NCBI GenBank assembly: GCA_937127195.1
Contig: CAKZLT010000097.1
Coordinates: 1 to 13,447, forward strand
DNA length: 13,447 nt
Direction of reading: 5' to 3'
Source of the DNA: an uncultured Saprospiraceae bacterium
Lineage (GTDB): Bacteria; Bacteroidota; Bacteroidia; Chitinophagales; Saprospiraceae
Part shown: in pieces, positions 1-6,320 of the stretch
How positions within the stretch are numbered: position 1 is the stretch's first letter
Layout of the letters: each line of letters starts with the position of its first letter
Notes under the pieces: generated by a model
Databases searched by the model: none
Told to the model about the DNA's origin: nothing
Seen by the model: the letters and a program-made list of their open reading frames with translations, nothing else
Position numbers and translations under genes: made by a program

Positions 1-221
1 CCAGCAAATGCGATACCTGTTTCACTTAAAGGGACGAATTTTTCATCTTTTACATTTTGAATTTTTTCAATATCAATTTCATTATCATTTGTTCTATAAA
101 TACTACTTTTTAATGTCATATCTATCTGCTGAAAATCGGAATTAATAAATAGCGTATCTGAACAATCTCCTTGTTTCAGAAATAAGAGTAAAAAGCAAAA
201 ACAAAATATATAAGTCTTCAA
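1..221 (-). CDS. N-terminal fragment of a secreted/membrane protein, possibly a 7TMR-DISM sensor
   Basis: A frame open to the left edge of the window, so only the first 73 or so residues are visible. It begins with a very hydrophobic signal-like stretch (LKTYIFCFCFLLLFLKQ), then a soluble part reading DTLFINSDFQQIDM, SIYRTNDNEIDIEKIQN and FVPLSETGIAFAG. The spacing of an 'I(D/E)IE' element, a 'F.PLS' element and a terminal 'FAG' resembles my recollection of the start of a 7TMR-DISM extracellular domain, where 'FxxG...YWL' follows; the W is outside the window. That assignment is inference. No ATG precedes the hydrophobic segment, so the start would be TTG at 221; the first ATG (119) would remove the signal. 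An 8-bp hairpin (238-260) lies just upstream. A cysteine follows the hydrophobic run (QGDC) but it is not a good lipobox. It is transcribed away from the Cys-rich gene. Confidence 0.45.
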   Translation of the reverse strand, partial: MKTYIFCFCFLLLFLKQGDCSDTLFINSDFQQIDMTLKSSIYRTNDNEIDIEKIQNVKDEKFVPLSETGIAFA

Positions 222-237
222 ATCGTATAGTGTTTGA

Positions 238-260
238 TTATGGAATTTTTTATTCCATAA
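238..260. other. Perfect 8-bp inverted repeat in the leader of the left-edge gene
   Basis: ttatggaa (238-245) and ttccataa (253-260) are perfect complements around a 7-nt loop. It lies 17 nt upstream of the proposed TTG start at 221. No T-run follows on either strand within a few bases, so it reads as a leader hairpin or small operator rather than a terminator. The rest of 261-482 holds no gene; a short cctc/gagg hairpin sits at about 331-340. Confidence 0.3.
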
Positions 261-343
261 GTATTGGTAATGTTTTAAAGCGATTATGCTGTAAACAGGG
301 TAAAATAATAATCAGATAACCCAAAAATCACCTCCAGAGGGGA

Positions 344-374
344 TTGTTTTTAGTTGCGAGATGTTAAATATTTG
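344..374 (+). promoter_or_regulatory. Weak Bacteroidota-type promoter candidate for the Cys-rich gene
   Basis: TTG at 344-346 and AATATTTG at 367-374 are separated by 20 nt. The second element matches TAnnTTTG at 7 of 8 positions. Transcription would start near 380, leaving a leader of about 100 nt before the ATG at 483. The DNA is so AT-rich that a chance match is quite possible. Confidence 0.2.
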
Positions 375-482
375 TGTTGAAAATATTGCTTTTCTGTTTA
401 ACAAAAAAATGGAGACGTAAATTTTCAGCATCATTCAGATTTGAGTGTGAATAATTTTTTTCATCAATTAAAATATATTTTT

Positions 483-869
483 ATGAAAATATTAGGAGTA
501 TTTTTATTAGCGATATTTTTATCTTTCAATGCGAAAGATGTAGAACAAGTAAAAAGTAATCATATTGAAGACAATCTAGGTGGTCTTTGTGTAAAAGAAG
601 AAAAATTTGGAGACAATTGTGGAAATAAAAATAGTTATTGGATAAGGATTAGTAATTGTAGTAGTAGTACAATAGATGCTAAATATTGTTTAAAAAAAAG
701 TAATGGAAAGTGGACTTGTTGGGCTAATCATAATTGGAAACCAAGTGCGACAACTACTGCTTATGTTTGTTCACGCGGTTCTACTACAAGACTATTATAT
801 TTTACAAGAGCAGCAGGTGATTGGAATCATAAATTTCCGACCGAAAAAGAGGTAAATGAAAAATATTAA
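483..869 (+). CDS. Small secreted six-cysteine protein of unknown function
   Basis: This encodes 128 residues. I chose the ATG at 483 because it places a classic signal peptide first (MKILGVFLLAIFLSFNA, likely cleavage before KDVEQ); an in-frame TTG at 441 would add 14 residues ahead of it. The mature part is about 110 residues with six cysteines (contexts GLCVK, DNCGN, SNCSS, KYCLK, WTCWA, YVCSR), an even number that fits three disulfides in an exported protein. It is rich in Asn, Lys, Ser, Thr and Trp and has a WIRISNCSSSTIDAKYCL core followed by GKWTCW. I do not recognise the family. It could be an extracytoplasmic binding domain, an inhibitor or a toxin-like protein, but nothing shows which. 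It stands alone, and a T9SS sorting-tail remnant overlaps its 3' end in another frame. Confidence 0.6.
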   Translation: MKILGVFLLAIFLSFNAKDVEQVKSNHIEDNLGGLCVKEEKFGDNCGNKNSYWIRISNCSSSTIDAKYCLKKSNGKWTCWANHNWKPSATTTAYVCSRGSTTRLLYFTRAAGDWNHKFPTEKEVNEKY

Positions 870-994
870 TTTTTGTAAAAGATAAACATAATGAACACCG
901 TGTTTTAAATGTTTCAAAATTTGAAAAAGGAATTTATATCATAGCAATTACTTTAGAAAATGGAAAACGAATAACTAAGCAGTTTGTAAAATGA
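860..994 (+). pseudogene. Orphan remnant of a T9SS type-A C-terminal sorting domain
   Basis: A short frame with no start codon translates to 44 residues ending in NVSKFEKGIYIIAITLENG and then KRITKQFVK before the stop TGA (992-994). This is the hallmark end of the Por-type sorting domain that directs proteins through the type IX secretion system: a 'v.nvs.l.kGiYi..i..' strand pair and a basic terminal 'k.fvk'. The usual domain is about 70-80 residues; its front half, including the PNP motif, is absent, and a stop lies in frame at 857-859. It overlaps the last bases of the Cys-rich gene in a different frame. It therefore looks like the tail of a decayed T9SS cargo gene, or a tail separated from its cargo by rearrangement or frameshift. 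Confidence 0.6.
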
Positions 995-1025
995 TAATTG
1001 AATAAAACAAAAATCACTGTTTTTA

Positions 1026-1060
1026 GAGCTGAACGTCTTTTGATGTTTGGCTCTTTTTTA
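1026..1060 (+). terminator. Rho-independent terminator after the Cys-rich gene and T9SS remnant
   Basis: gagctgaacgt (1026-1036) pairs with atgtttggctc (1043-1053) over 11 bp with three G-T wobbles and a 6-nt loop, followed directly by six T (1054-1059). It isolates this unit from the M14 peptidase gene. From 1061 to 1164 only AT-rich leader DNA is seen, with no clear TAnnTTTG element. Confidence 0.65.
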
Positions 1061-1164
1061 TTAAAAATGCCGTGTATCCATCAATCAGTTTAATTATATA
1101 TCTTATTTTTATTGAAAAGTTATCTATTTTTTTAAAATAAGAAAACAGTTAAAACATCTATTCA

Positions 1165-3720
1165 ATGAAATACCTTTCTATTAGTTTTCTAATTTGCTTG
1201 TTTGCTTTGCAATTACAAGCGCAAGCGGATTTGAGTTATTACTTACCGCAAAATGTGACTTACAACAAAAACATTCCGACTCCCAAAGACGTTTTGGGCT
1301 ACGAAGTGGGCGAATGGCACGTTGGTCACGACCAATTAGTATATTATATGCAAGCTGTTGCAAAAGCATCTGACCGAGTGACCATCAAGACTTTTGCGCG
1401 CACTTATGAGAATCGACCTTTGGTTGTTTTGACGATTACTTCGCCCGATAATCATAAAAATTTGGAGTCCATCAGAACAAAACACGTTCAACTCACTGAC
1501 TCTAAGCAATCCAAAAAATTGAATACTGATAAAATGCCCGTTGTCATTTATCAAGGTTACAGCATTCATGGAAATGAGGCAAGCGGCACGAATGCAGCCT
1601 TGCTCTATGCCTATTATTTGGCAGCAGCCGAAGGAAAAGATATTGAAAAAAAATTAGAAAACACTGTCGTTTTATTAGACCCGTGCTTCAATCCTGACGG
1701 TCTGAATCGTTTTGCAAGTTGGGTCAATACACACAAAAGTGATACACCTGTCGCCGACCCAAATGACCGAGAATACACCGAAGCTTGGCCCAGAGGAAGA
1801 ACCAATCATTATTGGTTTGATTTGAATAGAGATTGGTTATTGACACAACATCCTGAAAGTCAAGGTCGCATTCGTAATTTCCATGAATGGAAACCAAATG
1901 TACTCACCGACCACCACGAAATGGGAACGAATAGCACTTTCTTTTTTCAACCTGGTGTTCCTTCTCGAACGCACCCGATTACACCAAAAAGAAATCAAGA
2001 GCTAACTGGCAAAATCGGTGAATATCACGCCAAACACTTAGACAAAATAGGCTCTTTGTATTATACTAAGGAGAGTTTTGATGATTTTTATTATGGAAAA
2101 GGCTCAACTTATCCTGATGTAAATGGTGCAATTGGAATCTTATTTGAACAAGCAAGTTCACGCGGACATATTCAAGAAAGCGTTCATGGGCTATTGACTT
2201 TTCCTTTTACAGTTCGCAATCAATTCACGACTTCACTTTCTACTTTTGAAGCTGCCAACGGGCTCAAAAAAGAATTACTCGACTGGCAAAGAACTTTTTA
2301 CACAACAGCTAGTGATGAAGCCAAAGCCGACGAAGTAAAAGGCTACGTTTTTGGAGATGCTTTTGATAAAGCTCGAACTGCTCATTTTATAGAATTGTTA
2401 CAGCGCCATGAAGTTCGTATTTATAAAAACAATAAATCAATCACCAAAAATGGGCAAACATTTTCAAAAGACAACAGCTACATCATTCCGACAAATCAAC
2501 CGCAGTATCGTTTGATTAAAGCCGTTTTTGAAATGAGAACGACCTTTACAGATAGTCTTTTTTATGATGTTTCGGGCTTCAATTTGGCATTGGCTTTTAA
2601 TATGCCTTTTTCAGAAATGAAAGGTGCAACGCCTAGTTTGGGTGATTTAGTTAAAGAGCCCAAAAAACTTGAAGGTACAGTCAAAGGCGGTGAAAGCAAA
2701 TATGCCTACCTTTTCCGTTGGGACGAATACTATACGCCAAAAGCAATGCACGAAATTCTAAATAAAGGATTAGTTGCAAAGGTTCTGAATGCAAAATCAA
2801 CTATTCTTACTGCTGATGGAACTCAAAATTTTGGAGAAGGAACTATTATGATTCCTGTTGCTAGACAATCAATGAACGCCAAAGATTTACACGATTTCTT
2901 GAAAGGTGTTGCTAGTCGTAGTAGTCTCGAAATGGTTGCAGTTAATACTGGTTTATCAACAGAAGGAGTAACACTTGGCAGTCCGAGTTGGAGTACTTTA
3001 CGTTTGCCAAAAACATTAGTGGCTGTTGATGGCGGTGTCACGAGTTACGACGCAGGAGAAGTTTGGCATTTATTTGACCAACGCTTCAAAATGCCCATTA
3101 CCAAAATGCCTTCTGGTCGATTAGGAAGCACGAATTTGGATAAATACAATACCATTATTTTGGTCAATGGGAGTTATGATAAAAAAGCCGCTGACAATAT
3201 CCGCGAATGGTTAAAACAAGGAAATACCTTGATTGTATATCGCGGTGCAATCGGCTGGGCAAGTAGAAATAAATTGGCTAGAGTCAAATTTGTCAGTAAT
3301 AAATCTAACCATTCGGCTCGCCGTCCTTATAATAAATTATCGCCAGATAGAGGCGCGAAAGTGATTGGGGGAGCTATTTTTGAAACGGAAGCCGACTTAA
3401 CCAATCCATTACTTTATGGTTATCATAGAGAAAATATTCCTGTTTTTCATCGAGGAACAACCTTTATGCAACCAACAAAAAACCGCTATGCTACGCCAAT
3501 GCTTTACACAGACAAAGCTATTTTGAATGGTTATATTTCGGATGATAATTTGAATCGTATGAAGAATAGTGCGGCAATTATTGTCAATCAAGTTGGGCGA
3601 GGGCGAACGATTTGTTTGTCTGATAATACCAATTTCAGAGCATTTTGGTATGGTACAAATAAGATATTAATGAATGCTGTTTTCTTTGGGCACACTATTA
3701 GTTCGGGTGCTGCGGAATAA
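1165..3720 (+). CDS. Secreted M14-family zinc carboxypeptidase with DJ-1/GATase-like C-terminal region
   Basis: 851 residues. A signal peptide (MKYLSISFLICLFALQLQAQ, cleavage near residue 20) sends it to the periplasm or outside. The M14 catalytic domain spans about 45-360: HGNE (zinc ligands H135 and E138), DLNRDW (N221, R222, substrate carboxylate binding), TDHHEMG (third zinc ligand, probably H250) and LFEQASSRG (catalytic E328). All expected zinc and catalytic residues are present, so it should be active on peptides; the substrate cannot be told. Residues about 616-700 (TLVAVDGGVTSYDAG to LIVYRGAIGW) look like a class I glutamine-amidotransferase/DJ-1-like fold without a nucleophilic cysteine, as in other long Bacteroidota M14 proteins. 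There is no T9SS tail at the C-terminus, so export is probably only by Sec. It is a single-gene unit, closed by a REP/BIME element and a bidirectional terminator. Confidence 0.93.
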   Translation: MKYLSISFLICLFALQLQAQADLSYYLPQNVTYNKNIPTPKDVLGYEVGEWHVGHDQLVYYMQAVAKASDRVTIKTFARTYENRPLVVLTITSPDNHKNLESIRTKHVQLTDSKQSKKLNTDKMPVVIYQGYSIHGNEASGTNAALLYAYYLAAAEGKDIEKKLENTVVLLDPCFNPDGLNRFASWVNTHKSDTPVADPNDREYTEAWPRGRTNHYWFDLNRDWLLTQHPESQGRIRNFHEWKPNVLTDHHEMGTNSTFFFQPGVPSRTHPITPKRNQELTGKIGEYHAKHLDKIGSLYYTKESFDDFYYGKGSTYPDVNGAIGILFEQASSRGHIQESVHGLLTFPFTVRNQFTTSLSTFEAANGLKKELLDWQRTFYTTASDEAKADEVKGYVFGDAFDKARTAHFIELLQRHEVRIYKNNKSITKNGQTFSKDNSYIIPTNQPQYRLIKAVFEMRTTFTDSLFYDVSGFNLALAFNMPFSEMKGATPSLGDLVKEPKKLEGTVKGGESKYAYLFRWDEYYTPKAMHEILNKGLVAKVLNAKSTILTADGTQNFGEGTIMIPVARQSMNAKDLHDFLKGVASRSSLEMVAVNTGLSTEGVTLGSPSWSTLRLPKTLVAVDGGVTSYDAGEVWHLFDQRFKMPITKMPSGRLGSTNLDKYNTIILVNGSYDKKAADNIREWLKQGNTLIVYRGAIGWASRNKLARVKFVSNKSNHSARRPYNKLSPDRGAKVIGGAIFETEADLTNPLLYGYHRENIPVFHRGTTFMQPTKNRYATPMLYTDKAILNGYISDDNLNRMKNSAAIIVNQVGRGRTICLSDNTNFRAFWYGTNKILMNAVFFGHTISSGAAE

Positions 3721-3722
3721 TA

Positions 3723-3799
3723 CGTAGCGCGACGAGCTTCGTCGCCTGTCTAACAAAAGCCGCTTTTATTGGTTTGGCGACGAAGCTCGTCGCGCTACG
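3723..3799. repeat. REP/BIME-like element: two inverted GTAG-headed REP hairpins
   Basis: Perfect 24-bp inverted repeat, 3723-3746 against 3776-3799, with a 29-nt spacer. Each arm is itself a hairpin: gcgacga-gct-tcgtcgc (3729-3745) and gcgacga-agc-tcgtcgc (3777-3793). The left arm starts with GTAG (3724-3727) and the right arm ends with its complement CTAC (3795-3798). A GTAG-type tetranucleotide at the foot of a GC-rich palindrome is the established signature of REP sequences mobilised by REP-associated tyrosine transposases (RAYTs), and two inverted REPs make a BIME. Its GC content is far above that of the flanks. It sits 2 nt after the M14 stop codon, between convergent genes, a normal REP location. 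No RAYT gene lies in the window. Confidence 0.7.
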
Positions 3800-3846
3800 A
3801 AAAAAACCTTCATTGAAATAAATCAATGAAGATTTTCTTTTTTTTA
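3800..3846. terminator. Bidirectional terminator between the M14 gene and the isc operon
   Basis: cttcattga (3808-3816) and tcaatgaag (3823-3831) form a perfect 9-bp stem with a 6-nt loop. A T-rich run follows on the plus strand (3833-3845), and seven A before the stem (3800-3806) give a T-run on the minus strand. This suits the convergent genes on either side. Confidence 0.75.
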
Positions 3847-3929
3847 AAATAGCTCATATTAAAGGTCGGATAAAATAACACCTTGAATAACAAAAGCTAT
3901 CCTATCATTCTCTAATTCTATCATTGTTA

Positions 3930-4256
3930 CTAAACTGCGAAGCTTTCACCACAACCACAAGAACGCGAAGCGTTTGGATTCGTAAAATGGAACCCTTTTC
4001 CATTTAATCCACCCGAAAATTCCAATGTAGAATTACAAAGATATAAGAAGCTTTTTAAGTCTGTAATGACTTTGATGCCTTTATCTTCAAATACTTGGTC
4101 TTTTGGCTGCATTTCATTATCAAAATCCATTTGATAAGATAAGCCACTACATCCACCACTCGTCACAGATACTCTAACGAAATAATCTTCCGTCATTTCA
4201 CTTTCCGTTTTGATAGAACCTATTTTTTCTTTTGCACTTTCTGATACAAATAACAT
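3930..4256 (-). CDS. iscA: Iron-sulfur cluster assembly accessory protein IscA (HesB/SufA family)
   Basis: 108 residues, the normal size of an A-type carrier. The three conserved cysteines that bind iron or a [2Fe-2S]/[4Fe-4S] cluster are present: C36 in GGCSGLSY and C100 and C102 in the terminal SCGCGESF. The protein receives or delivers clusters in the cytoplasm. It is the last gene of the iscS-iscU-iscA series, 105 nt after iscU, with an AT-rich inverted repeat in the gap. From sequence alone it could equally be named SufA or ErpA; the neighbours favour IscA. Confidence 0.93.
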   Translation of the reverse strand: MLFVSESAKEKIGSIKTESEMTEDYFVRVSVTSGGCSGLSYQMDFDNEMQPKDQVFEDKGIKVITDLKSFLYLCNSTLEFSGGLNGKGFHFTNPNASRSCGCGESFAV

Positions 4257-4265
4257 AATTCTTAT

Positions 4266-4361
4266 AATTAAGAATTAATAATTATCAATTAATAATTAAA
4301 AAACTACCATCAAAATTAATCAAGGCAAATTATTCATTATTAATTACTAATTATTAATTAA
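4266..4361. repeat. AT-rich imperfect inverted repeat between iscU and iscA
   Basis: The stretch about 4269-4295, built of attaataattat-like units, is nearly the reverse complement of about 4335-4361, with about 23 of 25 positions matching and a loop of about 40 nt. The right arm holds a 22-nt sequence (4340-4361) that recurs exactly at 4832-4853. It directly follows the iscU stop codon on the minus strand. It may be a hairpin that tunes the iscU-iscA transcript or a dispersed repeat. Confidence 0.45.
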
Positions 4362-4775
4362 TTAGTGTGCGCTTTCCTCAACAGTTACCTCAAAGCCATT
4401 TTTGACTTGGTAATCTTTGATAGCTGCTTTGATAGCATCTTCTGCCAATACTGAACAGTGAATTTTTACTGGAGGTAAAGCCAATTCTTCAACGATTTCC
4501 ATGTTGTCAATAGCCAATGCTTGGTCAATAGACTTTCCTTTTAGCCATTCTGTAGCCAAAGAAGAAGAAGCAATAGCAGAGCCACAACCGAAAGTTTTGA
4601 ATTTAGCATCTTTGATAACGTTAGTTGCATCATCTACTTCAATCTGCAAACGCATTACGTCACCACACTCAGGTGCGCCAACCAAACCTGTACCAACTGT
4701 TTTTGACCCTTTGTCCAGTGTTCCTACATTACGAGGATTAGTGAAATGGTCTAATACTTTATTTGAATATGCCAT
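4362..4775 (-). CDS. iscU: Iron-sulfur cluster scaffold protein IscU
   Basis: 137 residues, slightly longer than the usual 125-130 because of an acidic tail (VTVEESAH). The scaffold signature is complete: C37 and D39 in GAPECGDVM, C64 in FGCGSAIASS, and H106-C107 in LPPVKIHCSVLAEDA. The LPPVK sequence is the docking site for the HscA-type chaperone in well-studied ISC systems. The [2Fe-2S] cluster is built on this protein from sulfur supplied by IscS. It lies between iscS (83 nt upstream) and iscA and is transcribed with them. No hscA or hscB is adjacent, so any chaperone partner must be encoded elsewhere. Confidence 0.95.
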   Translation of the reverse strand: MAYSNKVLDHFTNPRNVGTLDKGSKTVGTGLVGAPECGDVMRLQIEVDDATNVIKDAKFKTFGCGSAIASSSLATEWLKGKSIDQALAIDNMEIVEELALPPVKIHCSVLAEDAIKAAIKDYQVKNGFEVTVEESAH

Positions 4776-4831
4776 GATTGTTCTATTTTGATTGAAAAGC
4801 CAATTGATAACTTTTCAAGAATTATTAATTT

Positions 4832-4853
4832 TTAATTACTAATTATTAATTAA
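4832..4853. repeat. Second copy of a 22-nt AT-rich repeat, after iscS
   Basis: This is identical over 22 nt to 4340-4361. Both copies lie just past a stop codon on the minus strand (iscS here, iscU there), so they occupy equivalent positions in the two intergenic gaps of the isc operon. Confidence 0.5.
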
Positions 4854-4858
4854 AAAAA

Positions 4859-6079
4859 TTAGTGTTCAGACCATACAACAGCGTCCAAATCAACACCTTC
4901 TTTGTACATTTCCCAGATAGGAGATAAATTTCTCATGTGAGTAACACCTTTAGTCAAAGATTCGATTGTGTAATCAATTTCCTCTTCTTTCGTGAAACGT
5001 CCAAGACTAAAACGAATAGAAGAATGCGCCAAATCATCACCTAAACCCAATGCTTTCAATACATAAGATGGCTCTAAAGAAGCCGATGTACAAGCAGAAC
5101 CAGATGAAACCGCGATATTTTGATTGAATGTCATCATTAGACCTTCTCCCTCAACGTGCTTGAAAGAAAGGTTAGTAACGTGTGGCATTCTGTGTTCCTT
5201 ATTACCATTAATATATACTTCTTCCAAATTTGCCATTAAAGCAGCTTCCAATTTATCACGAAGTTTACTTACTCTTTTGCTATCCTCTTCCATATCAGTC
5301 ATTGCAATTTCGGCAGCTTTACCAAAACCAACAATCCCAGGTACATTCAAAGTTCCCGAACGCATTCCGCGCTCATGACCTCCACCGTCTATTTGAGCAG
5401 TAACTTTAACTCGTGGACTTTTACGACTTACATATAATGCACCAACTCCTTTCGGGCCGTACATTTTGTGAGAAGTAAATGCCATCAAGTGAATTCCTAA
5501 TTCTTTAACATTTAGAGGAATTTTACCAACTGCTTGAGTTGCATCACTCATAAAAAGAACACCGTGCTTTTCACAAATCTGTCCAATTTCTTTCATTGGT
5601 TGAATAAGACCAGTTTCGTTATTGGCGAACATGATAGAAATCAAAATCGTATTAGGTTTGATTGCAGCTTCTAATTCTGCTAAATCAACAAAACCTTCAC
5701 GATTTACTTTCAGATAAGTTACTTCACCACCTTTTTTCTCTATTGCCTTACAAGTATCAAGAACTGCTTTGTGTTCTGTAGCAAGCGTAATGATGTGATT
5801 TCCTTTACGCTTATACATTTCAAAAACACCTTTGATAGCTAGATTATCGCCTTCAGTAGCTCCAGAAGTAAAGATAATTTCCTTAGAACTTGCTCCGATT
5901 AATTTCGCGATTTGTTCGCGAGCATAATCTACCGCTTCTTCAGCTTCCCAACCGAAAGGATGATTTCGACTAGCAGCATTCCCTGGCATTTGATAAAAAT
6001 ATGGCAACATCGCATCTACTGCGCGAGGATCGGTAGGTGTAGTTGCATTATTATCTAAATAAACTTTCATATTATCCAT
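4859..6079 (-). CDS. iscS: Cysteine desulfurase IscS (PLP-dependent, group I)
   Basis: 406 residues, matching E. coli-type IscS (404). It removes sulfur from cysteine and passes persulfide to IscU. Landmarks: LDNNATTP (8-15), TEHKAVLDTC with H103 stacking on PLP, NNETG (153-157), SDATQAVGK with D179 and Q182, SHKMYGPKG with the PLP lysine K205, and SSGSACTSASLEPSY with the active-site C330 on a long flexible loop, typical of group I rather than SufS. The C-terminus (SPIWEMYKEGVDLDAVVW) matches the IscS tail that contacts IscU. Translation may start at M1 or at M4 (6070), where the family usually begins (MKVYLDNNATTP). It is first in the operon, with a promoter candidate about 30-60 nt upstream. 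Confidence 0.96.
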   Translation of the reverse strand: MDNMKVYLDNNATTPTDPRAVDAMLPYFYQMPGNAASRNHPFGWEAEEAVDYAREQIAKLIGASSKEIIFTSGATEGDNLAIKGVFEMYKRKGNHIITLATEHKAVLDTCKAIEKKGGEVTYLKVNREGFVDLAELEAAIKPNTILISIMFANNETGLIQPMKEIGQICEKHGVLFMSDATQAVGKIPLNVKELGIHLMAFTSHKMYGPKGVGALYVSRKSPRVKVTAQIDGGGHERGMRSGTLNVPGIVGFGKAAEIAMTDMEEDSKRVSKLRDKLEAALMANLEEVYINGNKEHRMPHVTNLSFKHVEGEGLMMTFNQNIAVSSGSACTSASLEPSYVLKALGLGDDLAHSSIRFSLGRFTKEEEIDYTIESLTKGVTHMRNLSPIWEMYKEGVDLDAVVWSEH

Positions 6080-6108
6080 TGTCTTCTTTTTCTTACTCTT
6101 TTTTAGAC

Positions 6109-6139
6109 TAAATCTAAAGTGAACGAAACTGTTTACAAA
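6109..6139 (-). promoter_or_regulatory. Promoter candidate for iscSUA (TTTG-N19-TAGATTTA)
   Basis: On the minus strand, TTTG (6136-6139) is followed after 19 nt by TAGATTTA (6109-6116), a 7-of-8 match to TAnnTTTG at the standard Bacteroidota spacing. Transcription would begin near 6103, leaving a leader of about 24 nt. No IscR-like site is recognised. Confidence 0.45.
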
Positions 6140-6320
6140 AATAACATATTTATTAAAAAAAGGTTGGCGTTCTTTTAGATATTTCTTGTAGTATCCTTTT
6201 TTTTATAAAAAAGAGAAAGAGAACACGCTAATAACCTTCTTAAAGGCTTATATAAGTCTTTGTTAATTTTAATTCATTTAAAGTTATAGTTCTTTTTTTT
6301 TAGTTTTTTTATAAAAAAAG
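6140..6320. other. Gene-free AT-rich spacer with a 20-bp near-palindrome
   Basis: No coding frame is supported between iscS and the SDR gene. The notable element is 6242-6261 (aaaggcttatataagtcttt), palindromic except for one G-T pair. A second AT-only palindrome (about 6303-6321) adjoins the SDR stop codon and may help terminate it: it is followed on the minus strand by further A-rich rather than T-rich DNA, so this is weak. Confidence 0.35.

Noticed and set aside
441..482. Upstream TTG start for the Cys-rich protein
   Set aside because: It would place 14 polar and aromatic residues ahead of a textbook signal peptide; the ATG at 483 is better.
4266..4361. Possible CRISPR-like or tandem array in the iscU-iscA gap
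   Set aside because: The similarity comes from low-complexity AT units and one inverted pair; there are no regular repeats with unique spacers.
5124..5378. Open frame antisense to iscS, and similar opposite-strand frames across the window
   Set aside because: They are shadows of well-supported genes, without recognisable domains or their own start signals.
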